From Arachidicoccus soli (GTDB lineage Bacteria > Bacteroidota > Bacteroidia > Chitinophagales > Chitinophagaceae), in NCBI RefSeq assembly GCF_003600625.1, contig NZ_CP032489.1, positions 1 through 64,000 of the forward strand: a stretch of DNA of 64,000 bases, given 5' to 3'. The position numbers were made by a program, and so were the translations under genes. Positions 55,894 to 63,509 of this stretch are shown one piece after another. Under the pieces are notes generated by a model, which made no database searches, was not told the DNA's origin, and was given only the letters and a program-made list of their open reading frames with translations. Each line of letters opens with the position of its first letter. Positions within the stretch are counted from its first letter, which is position 1.

Positions 55894-57744
55894 TTAATTG
55901 TTTTTAAAGCTTTCTGAGAAAGCCTGACCCATTTTTTCGAAAGATTTCTTCATTGTTTCCCACTCATCATTATCTATGTAATTCCTTGTATGACTGAGGG
56001 CGTTTTGTATTTCTTTCTTTTGATTTCTCCGATCTTGGCCTTTAAAATAAGAAGATTTTAAAGAGTCTGTTAAATGGTTTATTTCTTCTTGTTGTTTTTT
56101 CCATACTGCACTGTTGAAGTAATCCTGAATGGCTTTTGACTTTTCTTCTATGGCTTTTTGTTGTGCTTTCCATTTTGCGCTTTTAAAATATTCGGCGCTT
56201 TTGTTGGCAGCTTCTGTTATTTGTTTTTGCTGTTTTTCCCATGCATTGCTATTGAAATATTTTTCAATCTCTTTTGAGTTTTCCTGAATCTTTTTCTGCT
56301 GCGTTTCCCAATCTTTACTTTCAAAATATTGTTTCATTTTTTGTGCTGCTTTTTGAATATTCTCTTGTTGTTTTTTCCAATTATTGCTGCTAAAATATTT
56401 TTGAATTTCTTTCGCTTGCTCCTCTATATTTTTCTGTTGTTTTTCCCAGGTAGAACTATTAAAGTAAGCTTGCATTTTTTTTGCAGTTTGATCTGAAATA
56501 GACGTATCGATACGTACGTTGATGTTATTGTTTATGGGGGGTAACGGTATGGAATCTATCATCGGAACTTGTTTGGGCTTTACAGGTGGTAAGGGCGGGA
56601 GTGGATGTAGGGAAAGGCTTGCCGGTATAGGCTTTGGCGCCGCGGGTAATCGATTGTCATTAATATTATTACGCTGATAGGTAAGGCTTTTTTCTGAAGA
56701 AGACTTTTGATTTTTTTTGCTGACTTTTCCTTGTTTCGGAGCTAACCAGGCAATTGAACAAGCTGCCATCAATGCGATAAGCAAGGCTGTTAATTTTTGT
56801 TTTAGATTTATAGGCTTTGTTTTCATTTCCATTATTTTTTTAATACGGTTAAATAAGACAGGTTTTCTATTCACAGCAGTCATTGCAAGCTCTAGATGTT
56901 CCATTCGAGACCTTTCCAATAACATGAGTGCGGTTGCATAATCATGGGGGTTTCCTGTATGTTGTAATACGATTTCATCGCAGCAGTTCTCCCTTTCATC
57001 TCTTATTTTTTTTGAAATCCACCAAACAAATGGATTGAAAAATAGTAAAGTCTCAATAATTGATTGTAATAAATTGAATAGATAATCTTGTCTACGTATA
57101 TGCGCTAATTCGTGGAGTAAAATGGCTTCTATCTGATAAGTAGTAAGGTTAGTGATGATACTTACTGGAAATAGAATGACCGGTTTTAAAAATCCCATCA
57201 TCATGGGGCTATCTACATTTGCGGAAATAAAGATCTTTACTGATTTATTTATATGAAGCTTTGCTTTCAGCTGTTGTAAAGAATCTATCCATCGATTATC
57301 CAATGAAGAAAGACTTCCCTTCCTTAAATTTCTTGTGCTTACATAGGCCAGGATCAATCTTATAGTGAGCATTATTATACCTAAGATATACAAGCTTACA
57401 AAAATGGGTATATTCTTGTCTATAATTATAGTAGTTCTTGAAAGTGCATTGGTAGATCCTAAAGGGAGGATTTCTCCGACGGTAGTATTTAGATTTGTGC
57501 GAAGCCATTCATTCTGTTCGGATGCTAGCAGTAATTGATGGCGGAAGGTGAAGCAAAACCAAAAACATATAAAAATCATTGCACTGTATGCAAAGAAGTA
57601 TTTGAGTTTTGCCATTGCATTTGGTAACAGGCTTAAAAGTAATTTTAAATAGATACAGACCACTGCTGCCTGCCAGCAACTCTGTAGCAAACTCCAGCCA
57701 AGTGCTTCGGAGTAAGGAGAAGAGAAAAAATGTAGCATCTGCAT
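55894..57744 (-). CDS. M56/BlaR1-type membrane metalloprotease with C-terminal 23-residue repeats
   Basis: The 616-residue protein has four N-terminal membrane helices and a cytoplasmic gluzincin site HELAHIRRQDY (HExxH, about residue 215) with the downstream ENCCDE motif typical of M56 peptidases. A further helix lies near 320. A proline-rich linker (about 365-410) follows. Residues 427-616 are eight tandem repeats of 23-28 residues with consensus YFxSxxWxxQQxxI. In BlaR1 homologues the C-terminal sensor is a penicillin-binding domain; here the repeats replace it. It is probably cotranscribed with blaI, 33 bp upstream, and would cleave or inactivate that repressor on a signal not known. Confidence 0.88.
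   Translation of the reverse strand: MQMLHFFSSPYSEALGWSLLQSCWQAAVVCIYLKLLLSLLPNAMAKLKYFFAYSAMIFICFWFCFTFRHQLLLASEQNEWLRTNLNTTVGEILPLGSTNALSRTTIIIDKNIPIFVSLYILGIIMLTIRLILAYVSTRNLRKGSLSSLDNRWIDSLQQLKAKLHINKSVKIFISANVDSPMMMGFLKPVILFPVSIITNLTTYQIEAILLHELAHIRRQDYLFNLLQSIIETLLFFNPFVWWISKKIRDERENCCDEIVLQHTGNPHDYATALMLLERSRMEHLELAMTAVNRKPVLFNRIKKIMEMKTKPINLKQKLTALLIALMAACSIAWLAPKQGKVSKKNQKSSSEKSLTYQRNNINDNRLPAAPKPIPASLSLHPLPPLPPVKPKQVPMIDSIPLPPINNNINVRIDTSISDQTAKKMQAYFNSSTWEKQQKNIEEQAKEIQKYFSSNNWKKQQENIQKAAQKMKQYFESKDWETQQKKIQENSKEIEKYFNSNAWEKQQKQITEAANKSAEYFKSAKWKAQQKAIEEKSKAIQDYFNSAVWKKQQEEINHLTDSLKSSYFKGQDRRNQKKEIQNALSHTRNYIDNDEWETMKKSFEKMGQAFSESFKNN
55897..56466 (-). repeat. eight tandem 69-bp coding repeats
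   Basis: The 3' third of the M56 gene encodes eight diverged units, mostly 23 codons long, starting YFNSSTW, YFSSNNW, YFESKDW, YFNSNAW, YFKSAKW, YFNSAVW, YFKGQDR and YIDNDEW. Divergence at DNA level indicates an old expansion kept by selection at protein level. Confidence 0.85.
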
Positions 57745-57777
57745 ACTCTACAATTTTTAATAAGAAGATTTAAAATA

Positions 57778-58197
57778 TTATTTCTGTTTTTTCGTTTTGT
57801 TCTTTGTTGTATCTAAAGGCAGAGAATTTTCCAATTCATTTAAATAACTTCTTATCGCATCCAGTTCTTCTTTTGAAGTATTGTGATTCCCTAAAGCTTG
57901 CATCACTAAGCCAGACGGAGATCCTTTAAACATTGTTTGAATCATTTTTTGTACAGCTTGCCTCTGTGTAGTTTTTTGAGAGATGGCTGTTTTATATACA
58001 TGTGTTTTTGCAGAGACATCACGGGCCAAAATATTTTTCTCACACATTATCTGCATTAGCTTCAAAGTAGTAGTATAGCCAACAGCTTTTTTGGCTTCTA
58101 ATATTTCATGAACTTCACGCACACTGCAAGGTCCTTTTTCCCAAAGAATTTGCAGGATTTCTAATTCACTATTCGTGGGCTTGATTGGGTTTTGCAC
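57778..58197 (-). CDS. blaI: BlaI/MecI-family transcriptional repressor
   Basis: The 139-residue protein has a winged-helix DNA-binding domain, TNSELEILQILWEKGPCSVREV, followed by the helix GYTTTLKLMQIM. A C-terminal dimerisation domain contains the protease-sensitive region. BlaI proteins repress their own operon and are removed by the partner M56 protein, encoded 33 bp downstream here. Two operator-like palindromes lie 16-55 bp upstream of its start. Confidence 0.9.
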   Translation of the reverse strand: MQNPIKPTNSELEILQILWEKGPCSVREVHEILEAKKAVGYTTTLKLMQIMCEKNILARDVSAKTHVYKTAISQKTTQRQAVQKMIQTMFKGSPSGLVMQALGNHNTSKEELDAIRSYLNELENSLPLDTTKNKTKKQK

Positions 58198-58212
58198 TAT
58201 TAAAAGTTTAAG

Positions 58213-58252
58213 TACGAATTATTTCGTAGTCAAATGTACGAATAGTTTCGTA
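58213..58252. promoter_or_regulatory. two BlaI-type operators upstream of blaI
   Basis: Two 16-bp dyads, TACGAATTATTTCGTA (58213-58228) and TACGAATAGTTTCGTA (58237-58252), share arms TACGAA/TTCGTA and are 24 bp apart. Tandem dyads in front of a blaI gene are the usual autoregulatory arrangement, and their arms recall the TACNA...TNGTA pattern of BlaI/MecI sites. Confidence 0.75.
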
Positions 58253-58493
58253 AATGAAAAGTATTTTTTTTCTTTTATAAATTTAGACGGATAGTCTGAA
58301 CGTTGATCGATATAATTAAGGGTTTCTTATAAAGCGCTTTATTCATAAAAATGCGCTCTAAACCTTCTACTCTTTAAATAGAAGGTTTAGATGCCCAAAC
58401 AAAGATAGAAAGCCATTGTTAATTTGTTAATCAAGATAGCTGAATTGAATGAAGGATAAATACTACAAACAGCTGTTTCCATCTTAATGCCTT
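58253..58493. other. gene-free stretch upstream of the blaI operators
   Basis: About 240 bp without a coding frame. An A/T-rich inverted repeat around AGAAGGTTTAGA and TCTAAACCTTCT (58356-58390) might be a terminator for the small membrane protein gene or a symmetrical site. Nothing else recognised. Confidence 0.4.
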
Positions 58494-58709
58494 TTACTTG
58501 GACTTTTTCGCTGTGGCAATTAACACAACTGCACCTAAAATTAGAATACCACCGGCGTATGGAGGCCAGTTAACTGATTTCTCTTTATTGGCTGATATTT
58601 GAATAGGCCCGGCATCAACAATTTTTTTCTTTTTTGTATAAGTAAACCCTGTCCATATTAGCATGCCTATACCAATAATCAATAAAATTATGCCTAATGT
58701 TTTATTCAT
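58494..58709 (-). CDS. small two-helix membrane protein
   Basis: The 71-residue protein has a first helix (residues 5-23, LGIILLIIGIGMLIWTGFT), a basic segment KKKK, and a second helix (about 49-66, YAGGILILGAVVLIATA). This topology resembles DUF3185-like small membrane proteins, whose role is unknown. A good start and typical Bacteroidota membrane-protein composition support it. Confidence 0.65.
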   Translation of the reverse strand: MNKTLGIILLIIGIGMLIWTGFTYTKKKKIVDAGPIQISANKEKSVNWPPYAGGILILGAVVLIATAKKSK

Positions 58710-58944
58710 AATAAATGGTTTTATACTTTATTTAACCAAAACCGTTCCAACTAATGTTCTTATGTATTTTTACCTGTCTGAAGGTTGTATGAACTTAAAT
58801 TCAATTTTCATTTCCCCAATTTGAGGTAGCCTTGCTACAACCTGAGATAGAGAGGCAAACTTTATTCAACTTTAAATAATTTCTGCATTTTAAACCATTG
58901 ACATAAAATCCGTAAATTTTAATTATTGTGGGTATGCTAAAAAA
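58710..58944. other. gap before the IS cluster
   Basis: About 235 bp with no gene. The ISL3-type element's own end is probably near 58928 (GGGTATGC...), but without its partner end I cannot fix it. Confidence 0.35.
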
Positions 58945-59657
58945 TTAATGGTTGTATTGTAAATTTCCATAATAAAACAATGCGTTAATTCTGAACCTCT
59001 CAAAATTAGCAAATCCTCTCGCTCTTGCTACAATTGATTGGATTCTACCATTTGTATTTTCATGTAATCCACTTGAAGTTCTTGTCATTAATGCATCAGC
59101 AATTCCCTCTATATGAGCTTCAATGGTGTTTAGAGCCTTGTTTACATGTTCAATTGCATATATCTTTGAGTTATCTATCCAGGTTTTTATAAGATCCTTT
59201 GCGGTTTCTTTATTCAAATTAATATAACTCCATAACACCTTATAATTTTCACGAACCTGCCAAGCCTTTGTTGTGTTTATATTAGTAGCCGCAAGCTCAG
59301 TAAACAGTTTCTTTTGTTGATCTGACCGATTTTCACTGTTCTTCAGGACGTTGAACTTCTGGAACTTCAACAAGTCGCAATTCTTTAGTTCTTTTTTTCT
59401 TGTGTTATCGATAGCTTCTGTTAGCTTTTTCACCACATGAAAGTTATCATGGACGATCGTTGCCTGTGGAGCGACTTCTTTAATTACATTCATATACGGC
59501 TTCCACATATCCATATTTACAATATTTAAGTCAGGTAAGGTTTCTTGTCCAGAAAGTAGATATAACAGCGTTTTCAAATCTTTTTCCCTTCTGCCTTCCT
59601 GCAAATCCAGAATATGCTCTTTGTCGCTGTCCATTATTATAGTTGCATAATGATGAC
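58945..59657 (-). pseudogene. truncated ISL3-family transposase
   Basis: The C-terminal 237 residues of an ISL3 transposase are present, with NMDMWKPYMN, IVHDNFHVVKKLTEAID and the family ending SGLHENTNGRIQSI...GFANFERFR. The N-terminal part is missing: at 59657 the sequence meets the inverted repeat of an IS3 element. An open frame continues to an ATG at 59685, but those first residues come from the IS3 end. No other half of the gene is found beyond the IS3 element, so it was lost. Confidence 0.85.
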
Positions 59658-59709
59658 TGGAATTAACCCCATAAGTTGGAGACATTTATTTTGCTAGTGA
59701 AAAGAAAAT

Positions 59710-60534
59710 CTATGCATATCGATTAAGATATTTTATTTCCTTTTCATAAGGTGTTTGATAATTAAGAGAAGAATGCCTTCTTTTTCTGTTATACCAAATC
59801 TCAATAAAGTCAAAGATAGCAGATCCTGCCTCTTTTCTTGTACCGAAAGTTTGCTGATACACCAATTCTGTTTTTAAAGTCTTAAAAAAACTTTCTGAGG
59901 GTGCGTTATCCCAACAGTTTCCCTTTCGGCTCATGCTCTGTGTAATATTCCAGCTTGCAATTTTTTTTCTGAAAAGTTCACAGGCGTATTGTACTCCTCT
60001 ATCAGAGTGAAACAACATTTCTTTACCTGCAGAAGGGTTGATTAATGCCATTTGCAGGGCTCTTACGGTTGTATTACAAGCCCTCATATCAGATGAAAAA
60101 GACCAACCGATGACTTTTCTGTCAAACAAATCCATCACTATTGTTACATACAACCAACCCTCATAGGTGGGTATATTTGTCAAATCACTTACCCATTTGC
60201 GGGAAGGTAAATCGGTCGAAAAATCACGATTCAGCAAATTCTCGCTCACAGGATAACTATGGTTCGAATCGGTTGTACATACCCGATAGCGTTTTCTTAC
60301 AATACTTTTCAGGCCTCTTCTACGCATGATTTTAGCTACTGTTTTTAAAGATATTTGTAATCCGTTATTGTTTAGTTCCGCTTTAATGCGGGGGCTACCG
60401 TATCTTTTATGGCTACAATTATACACTTCCACTACTTTTTGTTCCAATGCTTTGCTAGCAGGGGATTGATTCTTATCAGGGCATTTTCTCCATCTGTAAT
60501 AAGCGCTGCTGCTGATATGCAGCACTTTACACAT
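59710..60534 (-). CDS. IS3-family transposase OrfB (integrase core)
   Basis: 274 residues from the internal ATG 60534; the natural product is probably the OrfAB fusion made by -1 frameshifting. The rve/DDE core shows SDLTNIPTYEGWLY with VMDLFDRKVIGW, FHSDRGVQYA and DNAPSESFFKTLK (third catalytic residue E). The N-terminal HTH_21-like region, KVLHISSSAYYRWRK, is present. OrfB is intact, but its OrfA is interrupted by IS630, so normal fusion protein cannot be made. Confidence 0.88.
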   Translation of the reverse strand: MCKVLHISSSAYYRWRKCPDKNQSPASKALEQKVVEVYNCSHKRYGSPRIKAELNNNGLQISLKTVAKIMRRRGLKSIVRKRYRVCTTDSNHSYPVSENLLNRDFSTDLPSRKWVSDLTNIPTYEGWLYVTIVMDLFDRKVIGWSFSSDMRACNTTVRALQMALINPSAGKEMLFHSDRGVQYACELFRKKIASWNITQSMSRKGNCWDNAPSESFFKTLKTELVYQQTFGTRKEAGSAIFDFIEIWYNRKRRHSSLNYQTPYEKEIKYLNRYA

Positions 60535-60566
60535 CTTTATTACTGAATAATTCCGTTCATTGGATT

Positions 60567-60720
60567 TTATAAATTCGTAATACTCCGTTCGTTTCTGGAG
60601 AAAATGCCCAGTGCTTTTTTTAGTATTTCGCTTTCCTGTTTTATTTCCCGAAGTTCCTTTTCTAAGCGACGGATTTTTAATTGTTCTTCACTTAATTTGG
60701 AATTATACCAAAGTGAAATG
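60567..60720 (-). pseudogene. C-terminal part of IS3 OrfA with frameshift site
   Basis: Reads KLSEEQLKIRRLEKELREIK... and ends ALGIFSRNERSITNL, the leucine-zipper part of an IS3 OrfA. A run of seven A followed by G (60621-60614 on the minus strand) is the usual -1 slippery site leading into OrfB. An apparent ATG further upstream (60764) belongs to the IS630 element. Confidence 0.8.
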
Positions 60721-61233
60721 TTAATTAGTCCAAAATAGTCCTTCAAAAATATAGCTATATGCACAAGTAGAAATGACGATATCTTTTGAAGTATTTTTTA
60801 CCACTTCTTCTATGAATATACTGAGTTGCTCCAATGATTTGTGTAGCCTATTGGTAAAAGCCCTTTTATACTTTGCCCACATTTTTTCTGCAGGGTTTAG
60901 TTCCGGACTATAAGGTGGCAAAAAAAGCAGTGAAATATTCTCGGGAATTTTTAATTTCTTGGAATGATGAAAAGCTCCATTATCCAATACTACAATTTTA
61001 TATTCATTTGGATGGAGATTGGATAAATGATCTAAGAATATTTGAAACCAATCGGCGTTGCAATGGGGCAGTTCCAGCAGCAATTTATCGCCGGTAATGG
61101 GCGAAAACGCTCCGAATAAATAGGTGGACTGGAATACTTGTTGAAAGGGACAGATAGGCTTGACACCTCTTGCGGTTAGGGCTTTTCCATTTTTAGTAAA
61201 TAAGCCAAAACGGCTCTCATCTTGAAAATACAA
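60721..61233 (-). CDS. IS630-family transposase, DDE half
   Basis: 170 residues from the ATG at 61233; the frame is open further upstream (…SPVKYSEINLYFQDE). DDE residues are visible in YFQDESRFG, VVLDNGAFHHS and LNPAEKMW (LPPYSPELNPAE is the family hallmark). The stop codon TAA is made by the duplicated TA plus the next base of the IS3 host. It is in the -1 frame relative to the upstream half. Confidence 0.87.
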   Translation of the reverse strand: MYFQDESRFGLFTKNGKALTARGVKPICPFQQVFQSTYLFGAFSPITGDKLLLELPHCNADWFQIFLDHLSNLHPNEYKIVVLDNGAFHHSKKLKIPENISLLFLPPYSPELNPAEKMWAKYKRAFTNRLHKSLEQLSIFIEEVVKNTSKDIVISTCAYSYIFEGLFWTN

Positions 61234-61849
61234 GTTTATTTCACTATACTTTACAGGTGATTTTAAAGCTATTTTTTGACAGGTTTGACTAAAGTTTTTT
61301 TAAAAGTGGACACAGCCTCTTCGTCTTTTTTGATATGACTTTTGCGGGCTACCTTTATCTTTGAATTAAAATGGCGATAGCAATATTTTAAAACAGTATT
61401 GTACGCAAAGGTTTTATTAAATTCCGATTCCATCCAGTCCAATAACTCTACATAGCCCCGTAAGCCATTTTTAGGATCTTTTAATTTTGCTTCTATTTGT
61501 TTATGCTCTGCTTTGGTAATGCCTGATGGACGGCCGGCCTGCTTTTGATAGTTTAAAACCGCTTCTATCCCTCCATTTATATACATCGTGCGCCAAGTTT
61601 GCACACTGTTTTGATTTACGCCAATGTTATCGGCTACGGCTCTTTTGGAAATGCCTTTTTGCTCATGTTTTTTAAACTCTATTAGGGCTTTTATCCTATT
61701 GGCAATCATAGGAATCGAAGCCTTTTGTAGTTTGCGCAATTCTCCGATACTTTCGACTATATGTATTTGTTTGGGTAACGACATAATATGATTTATTGTT
61801 TAGTCCAAAATTACAACAAAAAATCCAATAAAACATTTATTGGACTAAT
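60724..61849 (-). mobile_element. IS630-family insertion sequence
   Basis: 1126 bp, ends ATTAGTCCAA and TTGGACTAAT, flanked by the TA dinucleotide (60722-60723 and 61850-61851) that IS630/Tc1-type elements duplicate. It carries two overlapping frames for the transposase and sits inside orfA of the IS3 element. Confidence 0.88.
61269..61784 (-). CDS. IS630-family transposase, helix-turn-helix half
   Basis: 171 residues with the N-terminal helix-turn-helix region GISKRAVADNIGVNQNSVQTW and a second winged helix (GLRGYVELLDWMESEF). The frame ends in AAAAAATAG: six A residues (61277-61272) followed by TAG. A -1 shift here continues into the DDE frame, so the pair probably makes one fused transposase by programmed frameshifting. 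Confidence 0.85.
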   Translation of the reverse strand: MSLPKQIHIVESIGELRKLQKASIPMIANRIKALIEFKKHEQKGISKRAVADNIGVNQNSVQTWRTMYINGGIEAVLNYQKQAGRPSGITKAEHKQIEAKLKDPKNGLRGYVELLDWMESEFNKTFAYNTVLKYCYRHFNSKIKVARKSHIKKDEEAVSTFKKTLVKPVKK

Positions 61850-62034
61850 TATTTATTCATATTGGTATTATCTGCCAATAAATAGCCTCCGTTATATAAC
61901 GGATTATTGCGCCATTTGCTAAGCAACTCAGCACGTATGCCTAATTCTTCGGCTACATCTTTAACAGTACCTCGGCTTACTGACAGTTCTACTGCCTTTT
62001 TTTTGAACTCTTCTGTGAACAATCTTGTCTTCAT
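61850..62034 (-). pseudogene. N-terminal part of IS3 OrfA
   Basis: Begins MKTRLFTEEFKKKAVELSVS and continues VKDVAEELGIRAELLSKWRN, the helix-turn-helix of an IS3 OrfA. It is interrupted by the IS630 element after about 60 codons. On conceptual removal of IS630 and one TA the frame meets a stop and does not join the C-terminal part in frame. Confidence 0.78.
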
Positions 62035-62094
62035 TTGAAACAAATTTATTTTTTTTATTCTTAAATCTGTCTCCCATTTATTGGGGTAAGTCCA

Positions 62095-63474
62095 CTAAAG
62101 AACTGCACTATCTAAGCGAATCACTTTCTTCGGATATTTACAAATAAAGGAAATAATCAATTGCATGATATAATGATTGCCATGGTATTGTGTCAGGGAG
62201 TCTTTTACTTCGTATAGAGAACTGATATCAGCATCATTTGCGATATAGCCCATCCCGTAAAAATTACCCTGCTCCACCCAGATACAACTTTTTTCGAAAT
62301 TATTTCTACCGGTGTCAATGATATAAAAGCCTGGCATTTCTTCTTGGAGAAAAGATAAAGCCTGCTCTACTTTTTTATTGTACTGTTCTGGAGGGTGACG
62401 GGCAGTACAGAGTAAATCATTCTTCTTATCTACCAGGCTGCAGATTTCGCAGCTTCCCAGACGACATAGATCAGCACAGAGCCCAAAACGTCTGGTCAAT
62501 TCATATAATTTATTAATGCCTCCCTCCCTTGTGGTAAATACCTGTACCGGCAATAAGCTTTTATTATACTTGCCAATAAATAAACGCTGGTAACCTTGTA
62601 AGTCCTCATATGTAAACAACCCGAACTTAGGCTCATACTTTTTAAGGGCGCGATTGTATATAGGCCATATACGTTTTATTTCCAATGCTTCTAATATAAA
62701 TGCCATCAGTTCCGTTCCGCAGATTTCAAAAGTGATGGCGTGAATATCTCGTAGAAAGCTTTGACGTTGTGGGTTGGGATTATGCCCCGTAAAGTGTTGT
62801 GCCACTCGCTTGCGCAAATTTTTAGCTTTGCCCACATAAATAACCTTCCCTTTGTTATTCCTAAAATAATATACCCCGGGTTTATTTGGTAGGGCCTCAA
62901 AGTCTTCTTTAGGTAGGTTTGGTGGGAGCTGTTGCTCCTTGCTGCCTTTCTTAAGCATCGAAGTAATCAAATCTTCATTGTCCCATTCCAATAGTTTGGC
63001 AAACAAAGTTACGGTGGCATCTACATCGCCGCCTGCACGATGCCTGTTATTAAGAGCAATTCCAAGCGCATCGCAGAGATTACCCAAGCTATATGAGTGT
63101 AATCCCGGTTTTATTTTCCTCGCCATTCTTACGGTGCATAATTTTTGCGCCGTATAGATGTAACCTGCATTCTCCAAATGATATTTCAGGAAGGAATAGT
63201 CAAAGTTGACATTATGGGCCACAAATACACGCCCCTGAAGCATGGTAAATACATCCTTAGCTATATCTTCAAATGCCGGGCTATTACAGACCATTTCATA
63301 ATCAATACCCGTTAATGCTGTGATGTATAATGGGATGTTGTGACTAGGCTTTACCAATGTTTCATAGCTGTGGGTAACCGTCTTGCCATCAAATATACGG
63401 ATGGCAATTTCGGTAATATTACTGCCTGCTGCATAACCGCCTGTGGTTTCTATATCTACAATGGCGTATTCCAT
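62095..63474 (-). CDS. exonuclease / GIY-YIG fusion nuclease (DnaQ-UvrC-like)
   Basis: The 459-residue protein has an N-terminal DEDDh exonuclease domain (AIVDIETTGG with D7/E9, AHNVNFDYSFL, and HRAGGDVDAT). From about residue 197 there is a GIY-YIG domain as in UvrC (KPGVYYFRNNKGKVIYVGKAKNLRKRV split over this region), and a C-terminal region with a CRLGSCEIC cluster. Such two-domain proteins are known in Bacteroidota and resemble the Cho/UvrC nucleases coupled to a proofreading exonuclease. It probably acts in DNA repair. The stop codon touches the IS3 right end. It lies 35 bp downstream of the polymerase gene. Confidence 0.88.
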   Translation of the reverse strand: MEYAIVDIETTGGYAAGSNITEIAIRIFDGKTVTHSYETLVKPSHNIPLYITALTGIDYEMVCNSPAFEDIAKDVFTMLQGRVFVAHNVNFDYSFLKYHLENAGYIYTAQKLCTVRMARKIKPGLHSYSLGNLCDALGIALNNRHRAGGDVDATVTLFAKLLEWDNEDLITSMLKKGSKEQQLPPNLPKEDFEALPNKPGVYYFRNNKGKVIYVGKAKNLRKRVAQHFTGHNPNPQRQSFLRDIHAITFEICGTELMAFILEALEIKRIWPIYNRALKKYEPKFGLFTYEDLQGYQRLFIGKYNKSLLPVQVFTTREGGINKLYELTRRFGLCADLCRLGSCEICSLVDKKNDLLCTARHPPEQYNKKVEQALSFLQEEMPGFYIIDTGRNNFEKSCIWVEQGNFYGMGYIANDADISSLYEVKDSLTQYHGNHYIMQLIISFICKYPKKVIRLDSAVL

Positions 63475-63509
63475 TTTTCTGTGATTTAAGATTTAGATGT
63501 TGTAATTTT

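Larger units (their letters stand above)
59658..62094 (-). mobile_element. IS3-family element split by an IS630-family element
   Basis: Ends start TGGA on both sides; the terminal inverted repeats match at 22 of 27 positions without gaps (59658-59684 against the complement of 62068-62094). Total 2437 bp, or 1309 bp after removing the 1126-bp IS630 element and one TA. It carries an orfA/orfB pair with an A7G frameshift site. The flanking bases (GAC before, CTA after) do not form a target duplication. Together with the lost half of the ISL3 gene, this suggests a deletion at one end. The right end touches the stop codon of the nuclease gene. Confidence 0.83.

Noticed and set aside
55897..56466. 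Possible CRISPR array or satellite in the regularly spaced repeats
   Set aside because: The repeats are diverged coding units of 69 bp with no unique spacers, inside the M56 gene frame.
58945..59685. ISL3 transposase gene starting at ATG 59685
   Set aside because: The first nine or so codons are read from the inverted repeat of the IS3 element; the true coding remnant ends at 59657.
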